Source: an uncultured Corynebacterium sp. (lineage in GTDB: Bacteria > Actinomycetota > Actinomycetes > Mycobacteriales > Mycobacteriaceae). From it: a stretch of 64,000 nucleotides of DNA. Both the position numbers and the translations under genes were made by a program. The stretch spans positions 62,001 to 126,000 of the forward strand of contig CALTYZ010000001.1 in the NCBI GenBank assembly GCA_943913645.1, given 5' to 3'. Of this stretch, positions 20,301 through 28,871 are shown piece by piece (position 1 is the first letter of the stretch; each line of letters begins with the position of its first letter). The notes beneath the pieces were generated by a model that saw only the letters and a list, made by a program, of their open reading frames with translations, did not search any database and had not been told where the DNA came from.

Positions 20301-20768
20301 CTCTGCAAGCTGCTTCGGGTCGCTCGACGGCTCGGAGTCTTTCAATGTGGGTAGGCCAGCACGTTCCGCGGCGTGCACGGCTGCAGCTTTATCACCGGTG
20401 AGCTCGAGCGTCTCCGGAGTTGGGCCAATGAATTTAATGCCCTCTTCACGGCAGCGTCGAGAAAGCTCTGCCCGTTCTGAGAGGAAGCCGTAGCCGGGGT
20501 AGACAGCGTCCGCGCCCGTTTGCTTCGCCGCACGGATGATCTCTTCGATATCAAGGTAGGCCTTGACCGGCTGGCCTTCTACCCCGATCTGGACCGCCTC
20601 ATCTGCAAATGGGCGGTGGAACGAGTTACGGTCCTCGCGCGGGTAAACCGCGACGGTCTTAGCACCCGTCTCGAACGCGGCGCGGAACGCGCGAACAGCG
20701 ATCTCGCCACGGTTCGCGACGAGGATTTTTTTGAATGAAGGAAGCTGGTTTAGAGGAAGTTTCTCCAC
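17346..20768 (-). CDS. pyc: Pyruvate carboxylase
   Basis: Full-length pyruvate carboxylase, 1140 residues, making oxaloacetate from pyruvate, bicarbonate and ATP. Domain order: biotin carboxylase (about 12-460; ANRGEIAVRAFRA, GGGGRGMRF, FIEMNPRVQVEHTVTEE), carboxyltransferase (about 530-800; GGATYDVGMRFL, the metal-site HTHDTAGG), the PYC-OADA region, and a C-terminal biotinyl domain with EAMKMEAS, biotin lysine at residue 1106. Start GTG 20768 has GAAAGGAC upstream. It is monocistronic between a terminator and the prp operon. In C. glutamicum this is the main anaplerotic enzyme. Confidence 0.97.
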   Translation of the reverse strand: MEKLPLNQLPSFKKILVANRGEIAVRAFRAAFETGAKTVAVYPREDRNSFHRPFADEAVQIGVEGQPVKAYLDIEEIIRAAKQTGADAVYPGYGFLSERAELSRRCREEGIKFIGPTPETLELTGDKAAAVHAAERAGLPTLKDSEPSSDPKQLAEYAKDFEFPVFVKAVAGGGGRGMRFIEKQEDVERLSAEASREAEAAFGDPNVYIERAVIKPQHIEVQIMADSYGNVIHLFERDCSVQRRHQKVVEIAPAQHITDEQRQRICQDAVNFCKEINYEGAGTVEFLVDEKGNHVFIEMNPRVQVEHTVTEEVTGVDIVKNQMYIAAGAKLDDLHLRQELIDVTGAALQCRITTEDPANGFRPDSGVVTGYRSPGGAGVRLDGSVAVGTTITPNFDSLLVKMTCRGRNFQVAVDRALRALNEFAVDGLSTNIGFLRALLSEDEFRYERINTGFIADHPHLLEAPAAADDAGKILEYIASVTVNKPNGPRPSNIRPSKKLPEFNYGDRPRGSRDDLLELGPKKWAEKLRNQTALGVTETTFRDAHQSLLATRIRTNTLIAAAKHVGHLTPNLVSVEAWGGATYDVGMRFLHESPWMRLDEIREAMPNVNIQMLLRGRNTVGYTPYPDSVTRAFVNEAATSGIDIFRIFDALNDVSQMRSAIDAVLETNTTVAEVAMAYSGNLLDPAEDLYTLDYYLNLAEEIVNAGAHVLAIKDMAGLMRPAAGAKLVAALRERFDLPVHVHTHDTAGGQLATYLAVANAGADVVDVASAPLAGTTSQPSMSALVAAFANTERDTGIDLQAVFDMEPYWEAVRQVYAPFESGIPGPTGRVYKHEIPGGQLSNLRTQAKALGLADRFELIEDYYAAVNEILGRPTKVTPSSKVVGDLALHLVGAGVDPQEFAENPRKYDIPESVIGFLQGELGTPPGGWPLLREKALEDRSEVDHTVEVPEELAEDLKSEEHVTRRAALDQLLFPKQYAEYQEHLRTYGVTDQLGDKTFFYGLEEGEETMIWYGQIDENRPPLVVSLDAVGEPNEKGMRQVILTVNGQVRPMSVRDENAESTVAEVEKADTSNPGHVAAPFAGVVNVTVKVGDEVKAGDQVATIEAMKMEASISATQDGTIERVALQQATKVEGGDLVVVIS

Positions 20769-20860
20769 GGGGAAGTCCTTTCGCGCGGTATACAGTCCTG
20801 CGTTGAGACAGACAAATAGCGTATCTATTTTATCGCATCCACGACAGGTATTACCTAGGT

Positions 20861-20873
20861 TTTGCTTTACAAA
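20861..20873 (-). promoter_or_regulatory. Possible RamB/PrpR-like site upstream of pyc
   Basis: TTTGTAAAGCAAA on the minus strand (TTTG-N5-CAAA dyad) lies about 95 bp upstream of the pyc start. It shares the core TTTGTAAA with the RamB-like box upstream of prpR. The match to the published RamB motif is only partial. Confidence 0.25.
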
Positions 20874-20896
20874 TTGGTAGCTACTACCCCACTTAA

Positions 20897-20948
20897 GACG
20901 TCTACCGCCCGGCCGGCGTAGGAGGAAACCGGGCGGGCGGTAGACGTC
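20897..20948 (-). terminator. 15-bp hairpin between prpC and pyc
   Basis: GACGTCTACCGCCCG (20897-20911) is perfectly complementary to CGGGCGGTAGACGTC (20934-20948) with a 22-nt loop. It starts about 28 bases past the prpC stop and is the likely end of the prpDBC transcript, although no U-run follows. Confidence 0.65.
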
Positions 20949-20976
20949 GCGAAGTTAGCTACTCCGAGCGCTCACT

Positions 20977-22122
20977 TCAACGCTGAATGTGGCGCTCTTC
21001 GGGGCCGTTGTAAGCCGACAGCGGGCGGATGAGCGAGTTGTTCTCATACTGCTCAATAATGTGGGCCGCCCAGCCGGTGATGCGGCTCATCACAAACAGC
21101 GGGGTGAAGAACTCAATGTCGAAACCGAGGATGTAGTAGGACGGCCCAGATGGGAAGTCCAGGTTCGGCCTGATGTTGATCGAAGTGTTTTCATACATGG
21201 TCTTCGCCATGATGTCGTACATCTCAACCCACTTCTGAGCGTCCTTCTCCGGATGCTCAGCCGCGAGCTTCTTAAACGCTGCTTCCATGGTTGGTACGCG
21301 CGAGTCGCCCTTCTTGTACACGCGGTGACCAAAGCCCATCACCAGCTCTTTATTCTTCAGCTTGTTCAGGCACCACTCTTCAGCCTTCGCTGGGTCACCA
21401 ATCTCTTCCATGTGGTGCATGACGAACTCGTTGGCGCCACCATGCAGCGGGCCCTTGAGTGCGCCAATTGCACCGGTAACGGCAGACCAGGCATCAGCTT
21501 GGGTGGAGGTGATCGTGCGGGCGGTGAACGTAGAAGCGTTGAACGAGTGCTCTGCGTACAGAATCATCGTCTTTTCAAAAGCCTCAATGTCAGAAGCGAT
21601 CGTTGCCGGCGAGCCTTCGCCGTCACCAAAGACCATCCACAAGAAGTTCTCCGAGAAATTCTTGTCGCGGCTCGGAGCGAGGTATTCCTTCCCCTGGCGG
21701 CGGCGGATGTCGGTAGCCACAATCGTCGGCAGCTTTGCCAGCAATTGGCGGGCCACTGAGCGAATATGGTCAGAATCCGGGGTGAACTTGTACTCATCGT
21801 GCGTGCCCAGGTAGGACACGGCAGTGCGCAGCACATCCATCGGGTGACAATCCTTCGGCATGAAGTTAATCACCTGGATCAGCTCTTCGTCGATGTCGCG
21901 GTTTGCCATGCAACCTTCACGGAACTCGGCCATCTGCTCATCGTTTGGCAGCTCACCGTGCCACAGCAGGTAGGCCACCTCTTCAAACGAACAATGCTCT
22001 GCCAGTTCCTGTACTGGGTAGCCGCGGTAGAGCAGTGAGTTGGTCTCAGCGTTGACTTTGGACACAGCGGTGTAATCCGCGACAACGCCATTGAGACCCC
22101 TGCGAACGTCTTGCTCAGTCAT
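20977..22122 (-). CDS. prpC: 2-methylcitrate synthase
   Basis: Citrate-synthase family enzyme of 381 residues. In this operon it is best read as 2-methylcitrate synthase, which joins propionyl-CoA with oxaloacetate. The family's catalytic blocks are present: AEHSFNASTFTAR, PLHGGANE and GFGHRVYK, with the RPNLDF aspartate near the C-terminus. Length fits the short bacterial PrpC/GltA type. It is the last gene of prpDBC, 74 bp after prpB. Citrate synthase activity as a side reaction is known for corynebacterial PrpC proteins. Confidence 0.95.
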   Translation of the reverse strand: MTEQDVRRGLNGVVADYTAVSKVNAETNSLLYRGYPVQELAEHCSFEEVAYLLWHGELPNDEQMAEFREGCMANRDIDEELIQVINFMPKDCHPMDVLRTAVSYLGTHDEYKFTPDSDHIRSVARQLLAKLPTIVATDIRRRQGKEYLAPSRDKNFSENFLWMVFGDGEGSPATIASDIEAFEKTMILYAEHSFNASTFTARTITSTQADAWSAVTGAIGALKGPLHGGANEFVMHHMEEIGDPAKAEEWCLNKLKNKELVMGFGHRVYKKGDSRVPTMEAAFKKLAAEHPEKDAQKWVEMYDIMAKTMYENTSINIRPNLDFPSGPSYYILGFDIEFFTPLFVMSRITGWAAHIIEQYENNSLIRPLSAYNGPEERHIQR

Positions 22123-22196
22123 GATTGTTACTCCTTGGTGCTTATTGTTTTGAGACTTAGTAGCGTGGCGACGCTTCGGCCGCCACGCACGCCGAC

Positions 22197-23129
22197 CTAC
22201 TTAGCGTCCGTGTCGAACGTGGTTTTGTAGGTGTCTTTTGAGTAGGTGAACACCGATTGGTCGAACTGGTTGTACTCGTCGTAGCGCACCAGTTCATAAA
22301 GCCGAGAACGGTGCTGCATTTTGTCCAGCCATGGCTCCTGCGTGCCGGTTTGGGCCATCTCGCGCAACATCTTCTCAGTCTGGCCCATGGCGAGACGGAA
22401 TGTAGTCACCGGCCAAATGACCGCGTTATACCCCAGCTCCTGCAGCCGTCCAGCTGGGATGAGCTCAGTTTTGCCGAACTCGGTCATGTTCGCTAGCAGC
22501 GGCACGTCAACTTCTGCACGGAACTTGGCAAAATCCTCCTCAGAGTAAAGCGCCTCAGTGAAGATGAGATCTGCACCCGCATCGGCATACGCCTTCGCGC
22601 GCTCAATGGCCTCATCGATACCCTCAATGCCGGCAGCATCCGTGCGTGCGCAGATGACAAACGCATCATCATGGCGCTCGCGCACGGCCGCGGTGATGCG
22701 ACGCACCATCAAGTCGCGCGGCACGACCTCCTTGCCATCAAGATGGCCGCAGCGCTTCGGGTTCACCTGATCCTCGAGGTGCAGCGCAGAAAGGCCTGCT
22801 GCCTCAAACTCAGCAACCGTGCGAGCCGCCGACATGGGCTCACCGAAGCCAGTGTCAGCATCGATGAGCACCGGCAGGTTCGTCGCTCGGGCGATCTGGC
22901 CCCCGCGGTGCGCCACCTCAGTCAACGTGGTCAGGCCAATATCTGGCAGGCCGAGGTCGTTAGCCAACACGGCACCGGAGACATAGACACCTTCAAAACC
23001 GCCGATGTCTTCGATCAAACGAGCGGTCAGCGGGTTGAATGCGCCCGGCAGTTTGGTAATGGTTTCGGAGTTCAGCGAGTCACGCAGCGCTTGACGGCGA
23101 GCATGCACATTTGTATCAGGAGTAAACAT
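22197..23129 (-). CDS. prpB: 2-methylisocitrate lyase
   Basis: Isocitrate lyase/PEP mutase superfamily enzyme of 310 residues that splits 2-methylisocitrate into pyruvate and succinate. The active-site loop is NPKRCGH (residues 123-129), and the metal-binding segment DADTGFGEP (90-98) and LEDQ are present. KRCGH rather than KKCGH is a normal variant of the family. ATG 23129 overlaps the prpD stop by one base, so translation is coupled. Confidence 0.95.
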   Translation of the reverse strand: MFTPDTNVHARRQALRDSLNSETITKLPGAFNPLTARLIEDIGGFEGVYVSGAVLANDLGLPDIGLTTLTEVAHRGGQIARATNLPVLIDADTGFGEPMSAARTVAEFEAAGLSALHLEDQVNPKRCGHLDGKEVVPRDLMVRRITAAVRERHDDAFVICARTDAAGIEGIDEAIERAKAYADAGADLIFTEALYSEEDFAKFRAEVDVPLLANMTEFGKTELIPAGRLQELGYNAVIWPVTTFRLAMGQTEKMLREMAQTGTQEPWLDKMQHRSRLYELVRYDEYNQFDQSVFTYSKDTYKTTFDTDAK

Positions 23130-24640
23130 TAGAAGATGCCCTCCGGAATCTCCGGTGCCTGCGCACGAGTGGCGTCATTGACCACAATATTGAGCTCGGT
23201 AAGGTCAGTGAGATTCTCCAGGTCCTGCACTGCGGTGAGGAAGCGCTCCTGCTCAGCCTCATCGACAATGCCGGCCGCCAACGTACGGAACTTCTGGATG
23301 TAGTTCTCGCGCTTGAATGGGCGCGCACCCAGGGGGTGTGCGTCGGCGACAGCCATTTCGTCTTCAATTACAGTGCCGTCGTTGAAAGTGATGACTGCCT
23401 TCGCACCGAATGCCTTCTCGTTCGGGTCAGTCGAGTGGTAACGGCGGGTCCACTCCTCATCTTCGACCGTGGACACCTTGTGCCACAGCTCGACGGTCTC
23501 CGGACGGCTCGCACGCTCCGGCAGGTAGGAATCGACGTGGTGCCAGGTGCCGTCCTCAAGCGCGACGGCAAACATGTACATGATCGAGTGATCCAGCGTT
23601 TCGCGCGATGCTTTCGGATCCATCTTCTGCGGATCGTTCGCACCGGTGCCGATGACGTAGTGCGTGTGGTGCGATGTGTGCAAGACGATTGACTCAATGT
23701 CCTTCGTGGACTTGCCGGCATCGGCGATGGTCTGCTTCATCCGCCGTGCCAAGTCAATCGGGGCCTGGGCCTGATACTCCGCCGAGTGCTCCTTGGTGTA
23801 GGTATCCAAGATGGCGCGCTTTTCCTCGCCATCTGCTGGCAGAGGCACCACATAGGTGCGGTCCGGGGAGTGCAGCATCCATGCGATGAAGCCGTCCTCG
23901 CCTTCCCAGATCGGCGCCGGGGCACCTTCGCCGCGCATCGCGCGGTCAACGGCCTCGATGGCCATCTTGCCGGCAAACGCCGGTGCTGATGCCTTCCAAG
24001 AAGAAATCAGACCTTTACGGGACTGACGAGTTGCGGTCGTGGTGTGCAGTGCCTGGCCAACAGCCTGGTAGATGGTATCTACATCAAGGTTGAGCATGGT
24101 GCCGATACCTGCCGCCGCCGAGGGGCCAAGGTGCGCGACGTGGTCGATTTTGAACTCGTGCAAGCAGATTCCCTTGACCAGGTTGACCTGAATCTCATAG
24201 CCGGTGGCAATACCGCGGATCAGCGCGCGACCATCCAGGCCCTTGTGCTGGGCCACAGCAATCAACGGCGGGATGTTGTCACCCGGGTGGGAGTACTCAG
24301 CCGCCAAGAAGGTGTCATGGTAGTCGAGCTCACGCACTGCAGTGCCGTTCGCGAAGGCGACCCACTCAGCGGAATACGCACCATCGACGCCAAAGACCTG
24401 TGCGCCACCCTCTTGTACGGGGTGTGCCTGCGCCATGACGCGTGCGGTGGTGACCGGGCGGCGGGCGTAGGAAGCTACCGCGACCGAAGCGTTGTCGATG
24501 ATGCGGTTGATGATCATCTCGCGGGTTTCTTCCGGCACCTCCACCGGATCGGCTGCAACCTTGGCCACCTTATATGCAAGGTGTTCTTCAATAGGGAAGT
24601 CCTCCGCAGACTTCCGTGTACGTACCTCATGATCAATCAT
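23129..24640 (-). CDS. prpD: 2-methylcitrate dehydratase
   Basis: MmgE/PrpD family dehydratase of 503 residues, the second step of the methylcitrate cycle. Family segments are visible: an N-terminal helical domain with VASYARRPV, YHDTFLAAEYSHPGDNIPP, AATGYEIQVNL-like GIATGYEIQ, the HLGPSAAAGIG block and the C-terminal FNDGTVIEDE segment. ATG 24640 has AAGGAG upstream on the minus strand. It leads the prpDBC operon and is divergent from prpR. Confidence 0.95.
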   Translation of the reverse strand: MIDHEVRTRKSAEDFPIEEHLAYKVAKVAADPVEVPEETREMIINRIIDNASVAVASYARRPVTTARVMAQAHPVQEGGAQVFGVDGAYSAEWVAFANGTAVRELDYHDTFLAAEYSHPGDNIPPLIAVAQHKGLDGRALIRGIATGYEIQVNLVKGICLHEFKIDHVAHLGPSAAAGIGTMLNLDVDTIYQAVGQALHTTTATRQSRKGLISSWKASAPAFAGKMAIEAVDRAMRGEGAPAPIWEGEDGFIAWMLHSPDRTYVVPLPADGEEKRAILDTYTKEHSAEYQAQAPIDLARRMKQTIADAGKSTKDIESIVLHTSHHTHYVIGTGANDPQKMDPKASRETLDHSIMYMFAVALEDGTWHHVDSYLPERASRPETVELWHKVSTVEDEEWTRRYHSTDPNEKAFGAKAVITFNDGTVIEDEMAVADAHPLGARPFKRENYIQKFRTLAAGIVDEAEQERFLTAVQDLENLTDLTELNIVVNDATRAQAPEIPEGIF

Positions 24641-24701
24641 TCAGCGTCAACTCCTTGTGTCTGTCGGGTGCCAGCGTGGCCACAAAGGCCAGGTGTTACA
24701 C

Positions 24702-24707
24702 ATCATA
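24702..24707 (-). promoter_or_regulatory. Possible -10 of the prpDBC promoter
   Basis: TATGAT on the minus strand lies about 60 bp upstream of the prpD start. No convincing -35 was seen, which fits an activated promoter. Placement is tentative. Confidence 0.3.
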
Positions 24708-24743
24708 TTAAAAACGAAACTGTGTCCTGAATCATGTCGGATG

Positions 24744-24791
24744 TTGCAAAAGTTGGTGTCACGATTTCGCCAAAACTGTAAACTTTGTAAA
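24744..24791. promoter_or_regulatory. RamB/PrpR-like boxes in the prpD-prpR intergenic region
   Basis: TAAACTTTGTAAA (24779-24791) matches 11 of 13 positions of the RamB motif A(A/G)AACTTTGCAAA of C. glutamicum. A second, weaker element TTGCAAAAGTT (24744-24754) is in the opposite orientation. They lie between the divergent prpD and prpR genes and are likely sites for PrpR or a RamB paralogue. Confidence 0.5.
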
Positions 24792-24827
24792 AACAAAGGT
24801 GAACAGCTTTTTTCGGAGGAAATTGCG

Positions 24828-26120
24828 GTGGCAAAGCACTTCGCGGGGGCACAGATTCGCACCGTTCGCACAAGCCGGGGTCTTACCCAGGTCGAAATGG
24901 CGCGCAAACTCGACATCTCCACGAGCTACCTCAACCAGCTCGAAAATGACCAGCGCCCGCTCACTGTCACAGTGCTGCTGCAACTCAACCGGGTGTTCGG
25001 CCTCGACGCTTCCGTCTTCTCCCCGGACGCACAGCGGCGCACCGTCAGCGAACTCGCCGAGCTCCTTCCCGATATTGCCGGCCCTGAGTTGCACGACTTC
25101 GCCGTGCGCTACCCCACTGTTGCGCACGCCGTACTGGGCATTCCATCGCGTATTGGTGCCGCCGCTGACAACCCCCACCTGATCATCCGCGACTTCTTCC
25201 AAGACCACGACAACTACTTTCATGACCTTGACGTCGCGGCGGAGCAGTTCGCCGCGCAGGCCCCATCGCGCCAGCTTCGCCCCACCAGATTGGCCGCAGC
25301 GTTTGATCGCGACTACGGCTATACCGTGCGTTTCAACCAGTACCCCTCCGGCGCACGGTCAGTCGTCGATGAGGACGAACGCGTAGTTCGCCTCCGCACC
25401 GGACTTACTGAAGCCCAGCAGTGTTTTGAGCTGTCCTACCACTACGGCCTGCTTGCCCACGAGCAGCTCATCACTACACTCGTCGACCAGTTACCAAACA
25501 CGCCCGCCCAGCAACTCGCCCGCCACGGACTTGGACAATATTTCGCTGCCGCAGTGACCATGCCCTACGGGGAAATCCTCGCTGCAGCAGAAGCGACACG
25601 CTACGACATCGACCTGATCGCCGCCCAGTTCGGTACTGGCTTCGAGTCGACCTGCCAGCGCCTCGGCACCCTCCAGCGGCCCGGGGAGCGGGCAGTACCG
25701 TTTGCGTTTGTGCGCTCCGACCGCGCCGGAAATATATCCAAACGCCAGTCGACCACGTCGTTTCACTTTGCCCAACGTGGCGGAACCTGCCCACTATGGG
25801 CGGTTCACCGCGCCTTTGAAACCCCAAACCGAGTCACCAGGCAGGTTGCCGTGATGCCGGACGGGCAAGCCTACCTCTGGATCGCACGCATGGTGCAAGG
25901 CCCCGCAGTCGGGTTCGGGGTGCCCCGCCAAGAAAACGCCGTCGCGCTCGGCTGCGACACCGTCTATGCGCAGCGCCTTGTCTACGCCGACGGGCTTGAT
26001 CTGTCCCCTGACTCAGCCACACCCATCGGACCTGGGTGTGAAACCTGCCCGCGCCGAGACTGCCCCCAACGCGCGTTTCCCGCCATGGCAGCGGCTAAGC
26101 CAAATCAGAGTGACCGATAA
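24828..26120 (+). CDS. prpR: PrpR/RamB-type transcriptional regulator
   Basis: A 430-residue regulator of the short-chain fatty acyl (ScfR/PrpR/RamB) family. N-terminal XRE helix-turn-helix (about 10-60: RTSRGLTQVEMARKLDISTS), a central domain with a YHYGLLAHEQ segment like the IrrE/DUF955 fold, and a C-terminal domain ending in GPGCETCPRRDCPQRAFP. This cysteine cluster is the family's signature and holds an Fe-S cluster in mycobacterial PrpR. GTG 24828 has CGGAGGA seven bases upstream; the longer open frame starting further up was rejected. Divergent from prpDBC, it is inferred to control that operon in response to propionyl- or methylcitrate metabolites. Confidence 0.9.
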   Translation: MAKHFAGAQIRTVRTSRGLTQVEMARKLDISTSYLNQLENDQRPLTVTVLLQLNRVFGLDASVFSPDAQRRTVSELAELLPDIAGPELHDFAVRYPTVAHAVLGIPSRIGAAADNPHLIIRDFFQDHDNYFHDLDVAAEQFAAQAPSRQLRPTRLAAAFDRDYGYTVRFNQYPSGARSVVDEDERVVRLRTGLTEAQQCFELSYHYGLLAHEQLITTLVDQLPNTPAQQLARHGLGQYFAAAVTMPYGEILAAAEATRYDIDLIAAQFGTGFESTCQRLGTLQRPGERAVPFAFVRSDRAGNISKRQSTTSFHFAQRGGTCPLWAVHRAFETPNRVTRQVAVMPDGQAYLWIARMVQGPAVGFGVPRQENAVALGCDTVYAQRLVYADGLDLSPDSATPIGPGCETCPRRDCPQRAFPAMAAAKPNQSDR

Positions 26121-27501
26121 GCCGGCGCGCCGCCTCGGTGATTGAACCGGACAACGACGGATACACCGCCATCGAGTCCGCCAACTGGCGCACCGTCAAA
26201 TTATTCGTAACAGCGATGGTGATCGAGTGGATCAGTTCCGAAGCCGTGGGCGCAACAATCACCCCGCCAATGACCTGCCCCGAACCCCGGCGCGCGAAAA
26301 TCTTGACAAAACCGTGCTGGAGGGAACGCATCTTGGCCCGAGCGTTGGTCGCCAGCGGGAGCTTGTAGATGTCGGCGTCAACTTCACCGTCTTTAATCTG
26401 CTGCTCCGTCACACCTACAGCGGCGATCTCCGGACGAGTGAACACCGCATTGCCTACCGTTTTTAGCCGAATTGGGGCAACCCCCTCACCGAGGGCGTGA
26501 TCGACTGCGATACGACCCTGCTGAGCAGCAACCGAAGCCAGTGGCATCAAATCCGTGCAGTCACCAGCTGCGTAGATCCCTGCAACGTTGGTGCGCGAGA
26601 CTCGATCGACATGGATGTGGCCCGACGGGGTCGTCTCTACCCCAGCTGCTTCAAGGTTCAGGTCCTGCGTATTCGGGATCGAGCCGATCGACATCATGAC
26701 GTGCGAACCATGAATCTCACGCCCATCAGAGGTGCGCACCACCACACCGTCTCCCGTGTTTTCCACCGAGTCCACGCGGGCATCTTTTTCCAAGTGCACG
26801 CCCAAACCAGCGAGCACCGTTTCCAACACATCCGCGGCATCAGCGTCATCATGAGGCAAAATGCGGTTGCGGGAGGCGACCATCGTGACCTCCACGCCCA
26901 ATTCTGCAAACGCGGAGACAAACTCCGCACCGGTCACGCCGGAACCGACGACGATCAAATGCGACGGCATCTCAATCAGGTCATACATCTGACGCCAGTT
27001 CAAGATACGATCACCATCAGGCTCGGCGCCTGCAAGCACGCGCGGGGAGGCGCCTGTGCACACCAACACCATGTCACAGCTGAGCTGCTCAGTTCCCCCA
27101 CCAGCACGCTCGACAGTGACCGAATGAGTAGTGTGGCCACTTTGATCACTGGAAAAGCGCGCGCGGCCAGCAATAAGACGCACCCCAGCACGTTCGAGCT
27201 GGGTGTGAATATCGCGCGACTGCTCAGCGGCGAGCGCAACGACGCGATTATTTAACGCGCTCAACGCAAGGCTGGCATCCCCAAGACCGTGGTTAAGGCC
27301 CATGTCGTCGGCGCGACGCAGATCGGTTTTAATATTCGCACCAGCGATAAAGCTTTTGGAGGGAACAACATCTTGCCGGATCGCCGACCCGCCAGCACCT
27401 TGGTCTTCAATCAGGGTGATGTCAGCCCCATACTTTGAAGCCACCAATGCAGCTTCGTAACCTCCTGGGCCCCCACCCATGATGACGATCTTCTTCGACA
27501 C
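26095..27501 (-). CDS. lpdA: LpdA-type NAD(P)H quinone reductase
   Basis: Flavoprotein of the pyridine nucleotide-disulfide oxidoreductase family, 468 residues. FAD-binding GGGPGGYEAA at residues 9-18, NAD-binding VVGSGVTGAEF, and GDCTDLMPLASVA (second FAD site). The redox-active CxxxxC of dihydrolipoamide dehydrogenase is replaced: SAIRQDVVPS (39-48) has Ala40 and Val45. The C-terminal His-Glu dyad is also absent (YPSLSGSI). This is the pattern of Mycobacterium LpdA (Rv3303c), a quinone reductase and not a lipoamide dehydrogenase. GTG 27501 is chosen because GAGGAG lies 10 bases upstream. Its 3' end overlaps convergent prpR by 26 bp. Confidence 0.88.
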   Translation of the reverse strand: MSKKIVIMGGGPGGYEAALVASKYGADITLIEDQGAGGSAIRQDVVPSKSFIAGANIKTDLRRADDMGLNHGLGDASLALSALNNRVVALAAEQSRDIHTQLERAGVRLIAGRARFSSDQSGHTTHSVTVERAGGGTEQLSCDMVLVCTGASPRVLAGAEPDGDRILNWRQMYDLIEMPSHLIVVGSGVTGAEFVSAFAELGVEVTMVASRNRILPHDDADAADVLETVLAGLGVHLEKDARVDSVENTGDGVVVRTSDGREIHGSHVMMSIGSIPNTQDLNLEAAGVETTPSGHIHVDRVSRTNVAGIYAAGDCTDLMPLASVAAQQGRIAVDHALGEGVAPIRLKTVGNAVFTRPEIAAVGVTEQQIKDGEVDADIYKLPLATNARAKMRSLQHGFVKIFARRGSGQVIGGVIVAPTASELIHSITIAVTNNLTVRQLADSMAVYPSLSGSITEAARRLIGHSDLA

Positions 27502-27598
27502 GCGCGCCACTCTCCTCACTTCAATCACAGACTTCAATCACAGCTCCAGCGCCTGCAAATACGCAGGTAAGTGTACAGCCTTCGCGCAGTACTGCTCA

Positions 27599-28774
27599 TC
27601 AAACAGCGTGGGTGAAGTATTGCTGAGCAATCGAGCCGAACAGCCGCACCCCCACATCAATGGCCCGCTCATCAATGACCAGGTTGCCCTGATGCAGGTC
27701 CGGCTTGTCGCCTTTGCCGTCCCACGCGCCGAGGCGCACCATGGTTCCGGGGACATGTTCGAGATACCACGAGAAGTCCTCCCCACCCGAAGACTGCGGC
27801 GCCTCGACGATCGCGTGTGGATCAATTGCCCGCCCCGCGGCGACGGCTAATGCGGTGGCCGCATCGTCGTTCAGCACCGGGGGCACACCGCGCACATAGT
27901 CCAGGTGATAAGTACATCCCGTCGGTGCAACGATGAGATCAATGAGGTCGGTGAGCAAATCTTCAAGTCCACGCCACGTTGTTATGTCGGCGGTTCGCAC
28001 CGTGCCTTCTAACACTCCAAATTTCGGCACCGCGTTCGGCGCCTCCCCCGACTCGACGTGACCAAACACCAAAACGGTGCCGGTTCGTGGGTCCACGCGC
28101 CGTGAAAGTAGCGCAGGTAGCTGCGTAATCAATGCTCCCATGGCGTAGACAACGTCCGCGGTCAAATGCGGTCGCGCCGTGTGCCCGCCAGGGCCTTCAA
28201 CTCGCAGGCGGATGACATCCGCTGCTGAGGTAATCGCCCCCGCGCGAACACCGACCTGCCCAACTTTGAGTTTCGGCTCTGCATGCAGCGCGAAAATTGC
28301 CCCGACCCGATTCAACCCACCCCATTCGATAACGTCGAGAGCGCCTCCGCCCATCACCTCTTCTGCGGGTTGGAAGATGCACCGAATGCCAAACGGGACG
28401 TCGAGAGTCGAAAGTGCGCACGCGAGTGCAAGAACAACCGTGGTGTGCACGTCGTGGCCGCACGCGTGGGATACTCCGGGAACTACCGAGGCGAAATCGA
28501 GGCCCGTCTGCTCGGGCACACGCAACGCATCAATATCAGCGCGGAATGCAAGCCGCTCACCACTTTCCGGGCCGATGTCGACATAACAGCCAGTGCCGGG
28601 AAAGCGCACCGGCTCTAGACCATGCTCGGCGAGCACACGCATGATGAAGTCGGTGGTTTCAACCTCCTCGTTTGACAGCTCTGGGTGCGAATGGAGATGG
28701 CGCCGCCAGCCGATGACCGCCTCACGGTGCCGAAGCAACCATGCATCAACGCCTTCCGCAATCGCGGTGGTCAC
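27599..28774 (-). CDS. M20 family amidohydrolase
   Basis: Zinc-dependent M20D peptidase/amidohydrolase of 391 residues, of the N-acyl-amino-acid/hippurate hydrolase group. Conserved blocks are RRHLHSHPELS near residue 23, VSHACGHDVHTTV (metal-binding CGHD-H), the FQPAEEVMGGG segment with the catalytic glutamate, HAEPKLKVGQVG, and the C-terminal SSGGEDFSWY. GTG 28774 is preferred because GGAGGAG ends six bases before it. The substrate is not visible. It lies between lpdA and an XRE regulator on the same strand. Confidence 0.9.
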   Translation of the reverse strand: MTTAIAEGVDAWLLRHREAVIGWRRHLHSHPELSNEEVETTDFIMRVLAEHGLEPVRFPGTGCYVDIGPESGERLAFRADIDALRVPEQTGLDFASVVPGVSHACGHDVHTTVVLALACALSTLDVPFGIRCIFQPAEEVMGGGALDVIEWGGLNRVGAIFALHAEPKLKVGQVGVRAGAITSAADVIRLRVEGPGGHTARPHLTADVVYAMGALITQLPALLSRRVDPRTGTVLVFGHVESGEAPNAVPKFGVLEGTVRTADITTWRGLEDLLTDLIDLIVAPTGCTYHLDYVRGVPPVLNDDAATALAVAAGRAIDPHAIVEAPQSSGGEDFSWYLEHVPGTMVRLGAWDGKGDKPDLHQGNLVIDERAIDVGVRLFGSIAQQYFTHAV

Positions 28775-28871
28775 ACCAATCTCCTCCTGCAACATGATGC
28801 CGATCTCGCCGTCATTCCGGCAGATTCTACGCCAGCTAGTCATCCGGACGATCGTTGGTCAAACGTGTCAG

